In this document: in pieces, positions 23,984-33,129 of the stretch
How the letters are laid out: every line of letters begins with the position of its first letter
Position numbering within the stretch: the stretch's first letter is position 1
DNA from: Ardenticatenaceae bacterium
GTDB lineage: Bacteria; Chloroflexota; Anaerolineae; Promineifilales; Promineifilaceae
Direction: 5' to 3'
NCBI GenBank assembly: GCA_020634565.1
Contig: JACKBN010000007.1
Coordinates: 230,994 to 294,993, forward strand
Length of the DNA stretch: 64,000 bases
Notes under the pieces: model-generated
What the model was told of the DNA's origin: nothing
The model's database searches: none
What the model saw: only the letters and a program-made list of their open reading frames with translations
Position numbers and translations under genes: made by a program

Positions 23984-25402
23984 ATGAAAGAACGTCTCAT
24001 CATCATTGGGGGCGTGGCGGCAGGCATGAGCGCCGCAGCCAAAGCCCGCAGAACCAATCCTGACCTGGACATTGTGGTCTATGAGAAATCGGGCTACGTT
24101 AGCTACGGTGCCTGCGGCTTCCCCTTTTTCATTAAGGGCGACATACCCCACATTGAAGACCTCATTGTGCGCACGCCAGCGCAAATGGCGGCGCAAAATA
24201 TTGCCGCGCACGTGCACCACGAGGTGCTGGCCATCGATCCGCAACAGCGCACAGTACAAGTGTGCAATCAGCAAACCGGTCAAACTTTTACCGACCAGTG
24301 GGACAAGCTGATTATCGCCGCCGGGGCCAGCGTGGCTCGGCCACCGATTCCGGGGATTGGGCTGCCCGGCGTCTTCACCTTGCGTACGACGGAAGATGCC
24401 CTGGCTATCCGAAACTGGCTGGAGACGGAACGGCCGCAACACGGTGTCATCGTTGGCGCGGGCTACATTGGTCTGGAGATGGCCGAAGCGTTGCAAGCCC
24501 ATGGCGTGGCCGTGACCCTCGTCGATATGGCTGACCAGGTGATGCCGACGCTGGATGCCGACATGGCGGCACACGCTCTGGCCGAACTGCAAGCCCACGA
24601 CGTGACGGTTTACCTGCAACAGCCGGTCCAATCGTTCATTGGTCCGGCACAGGTAACGGCGATTGCCCATCGGGTAGCGGCCAAGGTGCAAGCGGGTAGC
24701 GGTGACGGGGTAGGAAACGGCCGTCTCCGCGTCCGCGAAGTGATCACCCCCGACCAGATTTTACCGGCCGACATCGTTATTTTTGGCATTGGCAGCCGGC
24801 CTAACGTCGCTCTGGCCCAGGCGGCAGGCATCGCCATTGGCCCGACGGGGGCCATCGCCGTGGATGCCCAGCAGCGCACCAATCTGCCCCACATTTGGGC
24901 CGCCGGAGCGGTGGCCGAAGCGTTTCACTTAGTGACAGGTCAGCCCGCTTACGTGCCGCTGGCTACCACAGCTAACAAACAGGGCCGCATCGCGGGCGAA
25001 AATGCGGCGGGTGGTTCAGCCGAATTTGGCGGTGTGGTGGGAACGGCCGTTGTTCAGGCCTTTGATCTCACCATCGCCCACACCGGGCTGACGGAAAAGT
25101 GGGCCAAAGCGCATGGCTTCAACACGGCCAGCGTCACTATCCAGGCCTCCTCACGGGCGCATTACATGCCGGGCAGCGCATCCATGCACGTCAAGTTGGT
25201 GTACGAACAAGGCTCGCAGCGCCTGCTGGGGGCGCAAATTGTGGGCAAAGATGGCGTAGCCCAGCGCATCAACACCATCGCCGCTGCGCTGCACGCTGGC
25301 TGGACCACCGACGATCTGGGCGACCTCGACTTGTGTTATGCGCCACCGGTTGCACCCGTGTGGGACCCGATTTTGGTGGCGGCAAACGTGGCCGGGCGCT
25401 AA
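23984..25402 (+). CDS. FAD-dependent CoA-disulfide reductase / NADH oxidase-like enzyme
   Basis: 472 residues. N-terminal FAD motif IIIGGVAAGMSAAAKARR, the single redox Cys44 in VSYGACGFPFF (as in CoA-disulfide reductases, which lack the CxxC pair), a second nucleotide motif GVIVGAGYIGLEMAEAL, and the C-terminal dimerisation domain. It likely reduces CoA disulfide or a related persulfide with NAD(P)H; an NADH oxidase or peroxidase function is possible. In this operon it could protect the CoA pool used by PduP and PduL, or rebalance NADH. Residues 230-245 contain a small Gly-rich insertion carrying an ACGGCCGT copy. Confidence 0.85.
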   Translation: MKERLIIIGGVAAGMSAAAKARRTNPDLDIVVYEKSGYVSYGACGFPFFIKGDIPHIEDLIVRTPAQMAAQNIAAHVHHEVLAIDPQQRTVQVCNQQTGQTFTDQWDKLIIAAGASVARPPIPGIGLPGVFTLRTTEDALAIRNWLETERPQHGVIVGAGYIGLEMAEALQAHGVAVTLVDMADQVMPTLDADMAAHALAELQAHDVTVYLQQPVQSFIGPAQVTAIAHRVAAKVQAGSGDGVGNGRLRVREVITPDQILPADIVIFGIGSRPNVALAQAAGIAIGPTGAIAVDAQQRTNLPHIWAAGAVAEAFHLVTGQPAYVPLATTANKQGRIAGENAAGGSAEFGGVVGTAVVQAFDLTIAHTGLTEKWAKAHGFNTASVTIQASSRAHYMPGSASMHVKLVYEQGSQRLLGAQIVGKDGVAQRINTIAAALHAGWTTDDLGDLDLCYAPPVAPVWDPILVAANVAGR

Positions 25403-25418
25403 AGGAGCCGTAAGCAAC

Positions 25419-26825
25419 ATGCTCAGATCATCCCCCAACCCATTTGCCAGCAAAACGCCGGGCACCATCGACCTGGAAATTTCTGATCCGGTGCTGATGC
25501 TGAATGAAGTGGCCAAGCGCTATGAAACGACGGAACGCGTGCTGATGGAGTATGTGGACAATGCGCTGGACGATGCCGAAGCGCTCTACCGCGAAAACGG
25601 CAATACTTATCCGTACCCCATCCAGATCGACATTACGATTGACCGGGCCAGCCGGGCCATTACCGTGCTGGACAACTGCCGGGGCATGACGCGCGAGACG
25701 TTGGAGCGGGTGGTGCGCAATGTGGGTGAATCGCAAAAACGGGGGCTGAGTTGGGTAAACGGCCGTTTCGGCTTCGGCGTCCATGCTTTTCGGGCGGCGG
25801 CTGAATCTGTCTCCTTCCAAACCAAACACGCCGTCAGTTCGCACCATATTTTGACGGTGCAGCGGGAGCAGCATCGCGGTATTAAAGAGGCCAAACGGTT
25901 GGATGATCCCTTCCCGACCGACAACGGCACTGGCTGCTGCGTTACGGTAGCCGGGTTTGATCGGGACTGGTTCCAGTCGGTCACAACAGATTCTATCAAG
26001 GCTGAAATTGAGAATCATTTTGAGCGGCTCATTGCCCGGCCCAACTTACTCATTACCGTGGGCGAAGCGGGTGAAACACGACAGCCGTGTCAACCGTTTC
26101 CGTATGAGCAGATTGAGGGCAGCACGCTGCAACAAACGCTGGAAGTTGTTTACAAAGAGGCGGTTTATCCGGTGACGCTGGTGTGCCAGATTGCCAACCA
26201 GCCGCTGAACCGACCGGTGAGCTTTTTTGCCCGCGGCCGCCGCATTGGCCAGGTAACAGAGATTAAGTCGTTTATGCGCAAGTCGGTGCACAAAACCAGC
26301 GTGTGGAGCCATCCGCATCTGGTGGGCTACATCGAAGTGGGCGAAATTGTGCAGCCGATCATTAATCGGGATGATTTTGTGCGGACATACGGCCGTACGC
26401 TCCTCTATGAAGCGCTGCTGCCGGTTGAAACCCAACTCAAAGCGCTGCTGGCAGCGGTTAACGAGGAGCGACGCGAAAGCACTTTTGTCCAGTTCGAGCA
26501 GACGGTGCAACAAGTGCTAAAGGCAGCGACCAGCGGGACGTCGAAGTTTATGGTAACGTTTGGTGAAGAGGCAGATGGCAAGCGGCGTGTTTGGTGGGAG
26601 AACGGCCGTTTAACCATCAACACCAGTCATCCCGACTTTCAGGCACGCTTGCGCACATCGCGCCTGGGCAACCCGCGCCCCTCAGATCGGATGAGTGCGT
26701 ACCTCGCCGGGGTTTTGTCGGTGTACGGTACGGCCGAACTGGCAGATGTTGAAGAACGCGCCGCCAGACAAATCGACTTGATGTTCACTTTGGAAGCAGA
26801 ATTGCGGGAGATGCAGAAGAAGTAA
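25419..26825 (+). CDS. GHKL-type (Hsp90/MORC/MutL-like) ATP-binding protein of unknown function
   Basis: About 468 residues from the ATG at 25419. The ATP-binding domain shows LMEYVDNALDDAEALY (N box with Asn and Asp), TVLDNCRGMT (G1) and RFGFGVHAFRAAAESV (G2), as in Hsp90, MutL and MORC. A transducer-like domain with RPVSFFARGRRIGQ follows, and helices end the protein. There is no kinase dimerisation domain, so it is not a sensor kinase. AAAGGAG stands ahead of the start and it lies 16 bp after the preceding gene, so it is probably co-transcribed with the BMC satellite genes. No role in compartments is known to me. It converges on the response regulator gene. Confidence 0.72.
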   Translation: MLRSSPNPFASKTPGTIDLEISDPVLMLNEVAKRYETTERVLMEYVDNALDDAEALYRENGNTYPYPIQIDITIDRASRAITVLDNCRGMTRETLERVVRNVGESQKRGLSWVNGRFGFGVHAFRAAAESVSFQTKHAVSSHHILTVQREQHRGIKEAKRLDDPFPTDNGTGCCVTVAGFDRDWFQSVTTDSIKAEIENHFERLIARPNLLITVGEAGETRQPCQPFPYEQIEGSTLQQTLEVVYKEAVYPVTLVCQIANQPLNRPVSFFARGRRIGQVTEIKSFMRKSVHKTSVWSHPHLVGYIEVGEIVQPIINRDDFVRTYGRTLLYEALLPVETQLKALLAAVNEERRESTFVQFEQTVQQVLKAATSGTSKFMVTFGEEADGKRRVWWENGRLTINTSHPDFQARLRTSRLGNPRPSDRMSAYLAGVLSVYGTAELADVEERAARQIDLMFTLEAELREMQKK

Positions 26826-26835
26826 GCGAGAGAAG

Positions 26836-28452
26836 CTAGCGACTAGCTGTTTCGCGGTAGGCGGCGGGGGTTGTACCCGTATCTCGCTGGAAGTGACGGT
26901 AAAAATTGGTGGCATTGGGATAGCCGACCATTTCGGCAATGCTGGTCACGCTGTGATCCGAAGTACACAGCAACTTTTTGGCTTCATCCAGTCGCACCGA
27001 TGTCAAGAACTTGACATAACTCAAGCCAACCTTGGCCTTAAACTGTGAGCTAAAATGCGACTGGCTTAGGGAGACCGCGTCGGCCACTTCAGCCAGGGAA
27101 AGATCAGACCGGTGGTAATTTTTGCTGATGTAAGAAACGGCCGTTTGCATTACGTCCTGCCGCTGGGATAAACCCTGCACCAACGTCATCATTTCTGCGA
27201 GGCTATTTAGCGTCCAGGCTCGAATTTCCGATATCGTTTTCCAGGATGCCAAGGCCCGCACCTGCTCGTGCAGCACATTCAAAATCGTTGGCTCATCAGA
27301 TCCATCGCCAATGACCCCCCAGGCCACCAAGGTAACCAATTCAGCACAGTGATTTTTCATGGCTTCAGGCCGTGTATAGTAACGCTGCGACAAAAAATCA
27401 ACGATTTCGTTTGTAAGCTGCTGGGCGTCTTGCTTGTGGTTCATCTGCACAGCTTTCACCAGCAGCCGTTCCCGCTGCACCAAATAGCGGGATGTCCCGC
27501 TTTCCCCAGGTGCCTCATCTTCCACGTCGTCAATGCTCACCACGCGGTTATTTTGCAAATGACGCAGGTAACGGCGGGCCAGATTGGCCTCAGCATAAGA
27601 CAGCGGGATGGAATCCAGCTCCATGCGTCGCTTACCCAGGCCAATCGTGACGGTGAATGGCATATTGGTGGCAATGGCCTGGCGCAGTTTTTCGCCGAAC
27701 TCACGCAGTTTTTCGGTTGTGGTTAACGATTGTTCAGCTGAAATAATGGTCACCACACGCCCTGGGCTACTGTATCCAACCAGAGCTCGCTGCGGCTCGG
27801 GCAGCATCTCGCGCACCATTTTGACCAGCCCGGTATAAACACGCTGCAATTCCTCAGCCGATTCGCCCTGACTGAACTGGTCGAAGCTATCGATCTTGGC
27901 CACCATCACCACCGGCCAAACCAGCCGCTTACCCAGGTAGGCAAGCGACTCTTCAACCGTTGTTCCTTCTGGATTGATGCCCCGGATCAAGTTTTCTACC
28001 AGATTGGCTTCGATAACAGGCAAGGTTTTCTGCAAAGAATCTTTGACGATTTCCACCGTACGCAGGTCGCGACGTTCGTTTTGAATTTCTTCCTTAATTT
28101 CGGTAAGCAGTTCCAGCAGTTTGTCGGGGCGCACCGGCTTTAAGATGTAATCGCGCGCACCCAGCTTGAGTGCCTTTTGCACGTAGGAAAACTCATTGTA
28201 AGCCGTCAGCATAACAATTTTTACGTCTGGCTGTTCTTGGCGAATAACGGCCGTTGCCTGCAATCCGGTCAACGCGGGCATTTTGATGTCCATCAAAATA
28301 AGGTCCGGTTTGTGAAGACGCGCCAGGGCAACCGCTTCTTCACCGTTGGTCGCTTCCCAAACAGGCGAAAAGAGATCGTTCTGCCGGGAAAGAATTTTCA
28401 CCAGGGCCGAACGAATGAGCGGCATGTCATCAACGATTAAAATACCAGGCAT
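26836..28452 (-). CDS. Response regulator with AraC-type DNA-binding domain (YesN-like)
   Basis: 538 residues. The receiver domain (1-125) has ILIVDDMPLIRSALVK, the phosphorylation Asp in PDLILMDIKMPAL, and the Lys in RDYILKPV. A middle region of about 250 residues has no assigned motif. The last 100 residues form an AraC double helix-turn-helix (DLSLAEVADAVSLSQSHFSS, HSVTSIAEMVGYPNATNFYR). Its gene follows the kinase gene after 3 bp and overlaps nothing. It is the obvious candidate activator of the two BMC operons, as PocR is in Salmonella. Confidence 0.92.
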   Translation of the reverse strand: MPGILIVDDMPLIRSALVKILSRQNDLFSPVWEATNGEEAVALARLHKPDLILMDIKMPALTGLQATAVIRQEQPDVKIVMLTAYNEFSYVQKALKLGARDYILKPVRPDKLLELLTEIKEEIQNERRDLRTVEIVKDSLQKTLPVIEANLVENLIRGINPEGTTVEESLAYLGKRLVWPVVMVAKIDSFDQFSQGESAEELQRVYTGLVKMVREMLPEPQRALVGYSSPGRVVTIISAEQSLTTTEKLREFGEKLRQAIATNMPFTVTIGLGKRRMELDSIPLSYAEANLARRYLRHLQNNRVVSIDDVEDEAPGESGTSRYLVQRERLLVKAVQMNHKQDAQQLTNEIVDFLSQRYYTRPEAMKNHCAELVTLVAWGVIGDGSDEPTILNVLHEQVRALASWKTISEIRAWTLNSLAEMMTLVQGLSQRQDVMQTAVSYISKNYHRSDLSLAEVADAVSLSQSHFSSQFKAKVGLSYVKFLTSVRLDEAKKLLCTSDHSVTSIAEMVGYPNATNFYRHFQRDTGTTPAAYRETASR

Positions 28453-28455
28453 GAG

Positions 28456-29829
28456 TTACTGAAGGGGTGTGAGCAGCGGCTGTTCATAGCTGTAGCCGCG
28501 TCCCTCGCTGACTTGCGCAACAGGCACAACGCTGAGGGTTTCGATAGATTGCAGGCTGATTTGATTACCAAGGCCAGCGGACAAGTGAGGTTTGCCATCA
28601 AGTGTAGCTTCCACAGCAGGCGCTTCATCTGGCTGCATGATCAGGCTCAACAGGATACGGGTTCCTTCATCTGGAGCACTTTGCACGCTGACTTTGAATC
28701 GACTTTGGTATTCATTTTGCAGGCGGTAAAAGACGTTCTGCAGACCAATCGATTGGCTATTGCCATCAAACTTGCCAGATTCGATTAGGGCGACGACTTC
28801 TGGGGACATACCACAACCGTTATCTGCTACTTCGAGGAAGAGACGGCCGTTTTCCGCATAAGCCTTCACCGTGATTTTGACCGGCCGCACCAGCGGTTCT
28901 GCACCATGAATGACGGCATTTTCCACCAAAGGCTGCAAAATCATGCACGGGATTTCAAACTTGGCCACGGCTGGATCGAGCACAATCTCGCTTTCCAGGC
29001 GGTCACTAAAACGGATCTTCTGAATGGCCATAAACTGACCAATCATCTCCATCTCCTCGCTTAGTTCCACGGACGTAGCCATGTTGCGCAGACTGTAGCG
29101 CAACAAATCGCTCAAGGTGTAGGCGATCTCTTCGGTGCGCAAGGCATCTTCTTCCATGGCCGTGTAGCCCAACAGCGTCAGCGAATTAAACAAAAAATGG
29201 GGATTGATTTGCGCTTTTAAGGCCCGCAGCTGAGTTTCTTGCAGCGCGGCCTGCAACGCCGCTCGTTCCTGAGCTTCACGCAGCAGTTGGGCCTGGGCCA
29301 GATTGGCTGCCCCGTTTTCAATGATGTGGTTGGCGGTCAGCGACAGCATCTCTACGGCTGCCTGGAATCGGTCACGGGGAAGCGGCCGTATTTTACGAAC
29401 AGCTTCCTCAAACTCCTCGGCAGGCAGCCCAAGCGGTAAATTGCGCGCCAGAATATCCTGCACAAACGTTTCGTGTGCATCGTCAGGGACAGTCTGGCCA
29501 CACAGGATACAGCCAACGTACTGCCCATCAATAATGATCGGGGCAGCTGCATCCAGCAGCCCACCGGCACATTTGTAAGCGTAGGGTTTGCCGCGTTCCA
29601 GAGCAATACGACCGCCTTCCGCATCACACTTTTGGCAACGTTCCAGCCCCTCTTTTGTGGAACGAATCATCTGACATACATCACAAAAGTTGCTGGTTTC
29701 GGTAATAGGAATGCCGTCTCGATTTACGGCAACAGCCGCCACACCCATCGCTTGCGCAAAGGTGTCTTGGAGGCGTTGCAGAAGGCTAAGATCCACCAAA
29801 TCTTCAATTCTTGTTGTCAAATCGTCCAT
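28456..29829 (-). CDS. PocR-domain sensor histidine kinase (LytS/YesM-type)
   Basis: 457 residues from the ATG at 29829. Residues about 10-175 form a PocR ligand-binding domain (SNFCDVCQMIRSTKEGLERC, YKCAGGLLDAAAPIIID, GCILCGQ) with several cysteines. A coiled segment leads to the kinase: QINPHFLFNSLTLLGYTAME holds the phosphoacceptor His, followed by an HATPase domain with PLVENAVIHG and DNGCGM. PocR domains are thought to bind 1,2-propanediol or similar compounds, so this kinase should sense the substrate. The longer frame to 29958 begins inside the riboswitch and is rejected. Only one copy of the pair is seen. Expression depends on the cobalamin riboswitch just upstream. Confidence 0.9.
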   Translation of the reverse strand: MDDLTTRIEDLVDLSLLQRLQDTFAQAMGVAAVAVNRDGIPITETSNFCDVCQMIRSTKEGLERCQKCDAEGGRIALERGKPYAYKCAGGLLDAAAPIIIDGQYVGCILCGQTVPDDAHETFVQDILARNLPLGLPAEEFEEAVRKIRPLPRDRFQAAVEMLSLTANHIIENGAANLAQAQLLREAQERAALQAALQETQLRALKAQINPHFLFNSLTLLGYTAMEEDALRTEEIAYTLSDLLRYSLRNMATSVELSEEMEMIGQFMAIQKIRFSDRLESEIVLDPAVAKFEIPCMILQPLVENAVIHGAEPLVRPVKITVKAYAENGRLFLEVADNGCGMSPEVVALIESGKFDGNSQSIGLQNVFYRLQNEYQSRFKVSVQSAPDEGTRILLSLIMQPDEAPAVEATLDGKPHLSAGLGNQISLQSIETLSVVPVAQVSEGRGYSYEQPLLTPLQ

Positions 29830-29846
29830 GCGTACCACCAGATAAC

Positions 29847-29879
29847 AAAAAAGGAGTAACCTTTTTGAGGCTACTCCTT
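29847..29879 (-). terminator. Intrinsic terminator of the cobalamin riboswitch
   Basis: On the minus strand AAGGAGTAGCC, a 7-nt loop, GGTTACTCCTT and a run of six T form a canonical terminator hairpin (11-bp stem with one G-U pair). It lies between the cobalamin aptamer and the kinase start, 18 bp before the ATG. A short alternative pairing (TTCC with GGAA across the aptamer end at about 29877-29890) could disrupt it. Confidence 0.82.
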
Positions 29880-29881
29880 CC

Positions 29882-30027
29882 GCGAGGAATCTCGTTACAA
29901 ACCAATGTGTGAGGGGATCTGGCTTAGGAACAGGGCTGGGATACGGCCGTTCCATCACAGTTACGGGATAGCGCCGGACTCAACACCGGACTTCACCCTC
30001 TTCAAGTATCAAAAAACTGTCTCACTC
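29882..30027 (-). promoter_or_regulatory. Cobalamin (AdoCbl) riboswitch aptamer upstream of the PocR-kinase operon
   Basis: Read on the minus strand, the leader contains GGTGAAGTCCGGTGTTGAG, then TCCGGCGCTATCCCGTAACT (the B12-box region ending in ACTGTGA), and further down AAGCCAGATCCCCTCACAC. Order and spacing match cobalamin riboswitches. The aptamer is followed by an intrinsic terminator, so it should control transcription of the kinase and response regulator genes. An ACGGCCGT copy sits in a variable loop. Boundaries are approximate. Confidence 0.85.
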
Positions 30028-30034
30028 AGCAGAA

Positions 30035-30040
30035 ATTATA
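30035..30040 (-). promoter_or_regulatory. Putative -10 element for the riboswitch transcript
   Basis: TATAAT on the minus strand, about 8 bp before the expected transcript start and 25 bp before the conserved aptamer sequence. I see no convincing -35 hexamer at the right distance. Confidence 0.45.
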
Positions 30041-30178
30041 CCGATAATTGCCTAGTATGGTAGTAAGCAAGTCGGGTAATCGCATATAGAACTTTTCGGC
30101 TAATGAATCATTAACTCATTTTACGCCCTACTACAGAGCGAAGGTTAACATAACTATAAAATGTAGGTCTAGGAGAAT

Positions 30179-30262
30179 ATGATGAACTACCAAATTCTTG
30201 ACCTGTATCCAGATTATTTTTTAGCTCTTTTGTATAGACAACCGCTACCGAAAGGCGGATGA
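30179..30262 (+). CDS. Possible 27-residue peptide in the 30.04-30.38 kb gap
   Basis: An ATG at 30179 preceded by AGGAG opens a 27-codon frame starting MMNYQILDLYPDYFLALLYR. A second open frame directly after (encoding RKADEWHQRIDQLDLLEGT) suggests this may be the remains of a longer gene. The surrounding gap of about 340 bp is AT-rich and otherwise empty. I cannot assign a function, and it may not be translated. Confidence 0.25.
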   Translation: MMNYQILDLYPDYFLALLYRQPLPKGG

Positions 30263-30383
30263 ATGGCATCAACGAATTGATCAACTGGATCTACTCGAAG
30301 GCACGGTCAAACCCATCTGAAAAACCGTGGCCTATTCCCTACAATCTTCGCTCACGCCACTGAAATTCTCTATAATCCTCCGC

Positions 30384-33009
30384 GTGACCACACACGTTCT
30401 ACTGCATACCAAACTCCTGCTACCCCAGCCACGGCCGTTTCTGGTGCCGCGCCCTGCCCTTTTGCAAAAATTGGCAGCCGGACAGTCAGGCAAACTGACG
30501 CTGCTGTCCGCCCCACCCGGCTTTGGCAAAACGACCCTCATCGCCGACTTCCTGGCCCACGCCAACGCCACACAGAAGGCAGGTTGGCTCTCGCTGGATA
30601 AAGCTGACAACGATCCGCTGCGCTTTTTTGCCTATGTCATCGCCGCCCTACAAACGGCCGTTCCCACCCTGGGCCACACCGCCAACAGCCTACTCACCAC
30701 TCCCAAACCCGCCCCGCTAGAAATGGCGCTTACGCTATTGTGTAATGAGATCAATCAGATAGACGGCCGTCTCACCCTTATCCTCGACGATTATCATACC
30801 ATCGGCAGCCGGGCAATTCACGACGCGCTGACCTTCTGGCTGGAACATTTGCCACCCAATCTGCACCTTATCCTCACCACCCGCGCCGACCCGCCGCTGC
30901 CGCTAGCCCATCTGCGTGCTCGCGGTGAACTCACCGAGCTACGTGCCGCCGATTTACGTTTTTCCCCCGAAGAAGCCGCCGCTTTTTTGCGCCACTTCCT
31001 GGGCCTCGACCTGCCGACAGAAGCAATAACCGCTCTGGAACAGCGCACGGAAGGCTGGATTGCCGGATTGCAGCTGGCGGCGCTGTCCTTACGTGGGCGA
31101 GACGATCTGCCCGGCTTTATCCGCGCCTTCACGGGCAGCCACATCTACGTGCTGGATTATCTGGCCGACGAGGTGCTGCGACAGCAGCCCGCCGACGTAC
31201 TCAATTTTTTGCAGGAAACGGCCGTTCTCGACCACCTCAACGCCGATTTGTGTACGGCCGTTACCGGCCAACCCAACAGCGCCACCTGCTGCGCCAGCTC
31301 TACCAGGCCAACCTCTTTCTCGAAGCGCTGGATGACCAACGCGACTGGTTTCGCTTTCATGCCCTCTTTCGCGATGTGCTGCTAGTACAGCTTCAAACTA
31401 CGCAGCCGCAGCAAATCCCCACGCTGCACCGCCGTGCCAGCCACTGGTACGCCCAGGACGGGCAAATCACACCCGCCTTGCATCACGCACTCGCCGCCGA
31501 AGACCCAGCCCTGGCCGCCGATTTGATAGAGCAGCACGCCTGGGATCTCCTGGAAAACGGCAACGTACTGGTCGTGCGCAGCTGGCTCAACAGCCTGCCG
31601 GCCACGCTCATTCAGGCGCGCCCCTGGCTATCCCTGCTCGAAGCAGGGGTTTTGCTAACCACGGGTCAATTAACCGCCGCGGAACAAGCCATTGCCCTAC
31701 TGCGTGCCCGCCCCGATTGGCCCAACAAAACCGTATTTGCCGGGGAGCTGGCCCATCTGGCAGGGGTTCTGGCCCGTTTCCAGGGCGACAATCCAGCAGC
31801 CATCCGCCTGGCCGAAGAGGCGCTGCGCCACCTGCCGCCCCACCACAAAAGCGCGCGCGCTGCCGTGCTGCTGAATCTGGCGATCGCTCACATTGCCACC
31901 GGCAATACGGCCGCTGCCAGCGAAGCGTTAACCAGCGCCGGGGCTGTTGCTGCTTCTTCCCAGGCATCCCATGGGGCAGCGTTGGGCCTGGGTTGGCTCT
32001 ATGTGCGTCAAGGCCGCCTGGCAGAGGCAGCTACGCTTTACCATTACACAATCGCCCAGATGGCCACACCTAATCCAGATCTATCCACACAGGGGCTGCT
32101 TACACGGGTCTGGGAGAAGTACTGCTGCTGCGCGGCGAATGGAATGAAGCGCAGGCTGCCTTCCGCACGGGCATTGGCCTGCTGAGAGGTTCGACTGAGC
32201 AGATTTTGTTGGCAGTGGCTTACGGCCGTTTGGTCCAAATCCAGCACCAATTGGGCGATTCGGCAACTGCCGCCACGCTGGCCGAAGCTGACGCCTGGCT
32301 GGCCCAGATGCGCCTGCACGATCTGGGCTTTGGTCGCCTCATCGCCGGCTACCGCGCCTGGCTGGCCCTGCGCCAGGGCAATCTGCTAGCCGCCACCCAA
32401 TGGGCCGACCAAAGCGACCTGCTGCCTGACATCCAGCTAAACAGCATCAGCGAGCTGCTTTATCCGATTTTAGTGCGTATTTTGCTGGCGAACGGCCGTT
32501 TTGCCGCGGCCCAAACAATTCTGGATGCCCTGGTGAAACCCATGGGCATCCGGCAGTGGCACGGGCAGTTGGTGGAGATTCACCTGCTGCAAGCGCTGCT
32601 GCATAATGGGCAAAATCGGGAAACGGCCGCTCTCGCCGAACTGGAAAGAGCATTAACCTTTGGCGAAGCGCAAGGCGCATTGTTTCACTTTGTGGATGAG
32701 GGGCCGCGACTGGCTGCGCTGCTGGCGCAGGTGCAAGAGCCTCTGGCTAGCTCTCCGTTTGTAAAGCACCTACGGCAATTGTTGGGCAGCCCCTTCGCCT
32801 CCTCTGCCCTGCCTGATGCCCTGAGCGAACGTGAACTAGAGGTGCTGCGCCTGGCTGCCGCCGGGGCCACCAACCGCGAAATCGCCGCCCGCCTGGTCAT
32901 TGCCCTGCCCACCGTGAAAAAGCACATGAGCAACATCTTCGTCAAGCTGGATACCGCCAACCGCACTCAGGCCATCGCCCAGGCCCGCGACCTTGGGCTA
33001 CTCCCCTGA
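30384..33009 (+). pseudogene. LuxR-family MalT-like ATPase regulator disrupted by two frameshifts
   Basis: Three consecutive frames together encode one protein of about 875 residues. The first (GTG at 30384 to about 31280) has the P-loop LLSAPPGFGKTTLIADF and the STAND-type LTLILDDYHTIGSR. The second (about 31280 to 32095) holds TPR-like repeats. The third (about 32095 to 33009) ends with the LuxR helix-turn-helix LSERELEVLRLAAAGATNRE. Both shifts have the sense of a single missing base, near 31270-31285 and 32092-32104. Either the gene has recently decayed or both are sequencing errors. TATAAT at 30371, 7 nt before the GTG, suggests a leaderless transcript. No target gene is evident. Confidence 0.82.
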
Positions 33010-33129
33010 TTCCCGTTCCCTCACCAAATACGACCGCAAAATCATCCTTTGGTATACCTGGCTGCGCCACCTTCTGCTGTATTCTCTCTTTCAGTTGCTA
33101 ATTTATATTCCATTGGATGGAGGAAACGC

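Noticed and set aside
29830..29958. Longer N-terminus of the PocR kinase beginning at 29958
   Set aside because: The added codons run through the riboswitch and its terminator; the ATG at 29829 lies after the terminator and begins the recognised domain.
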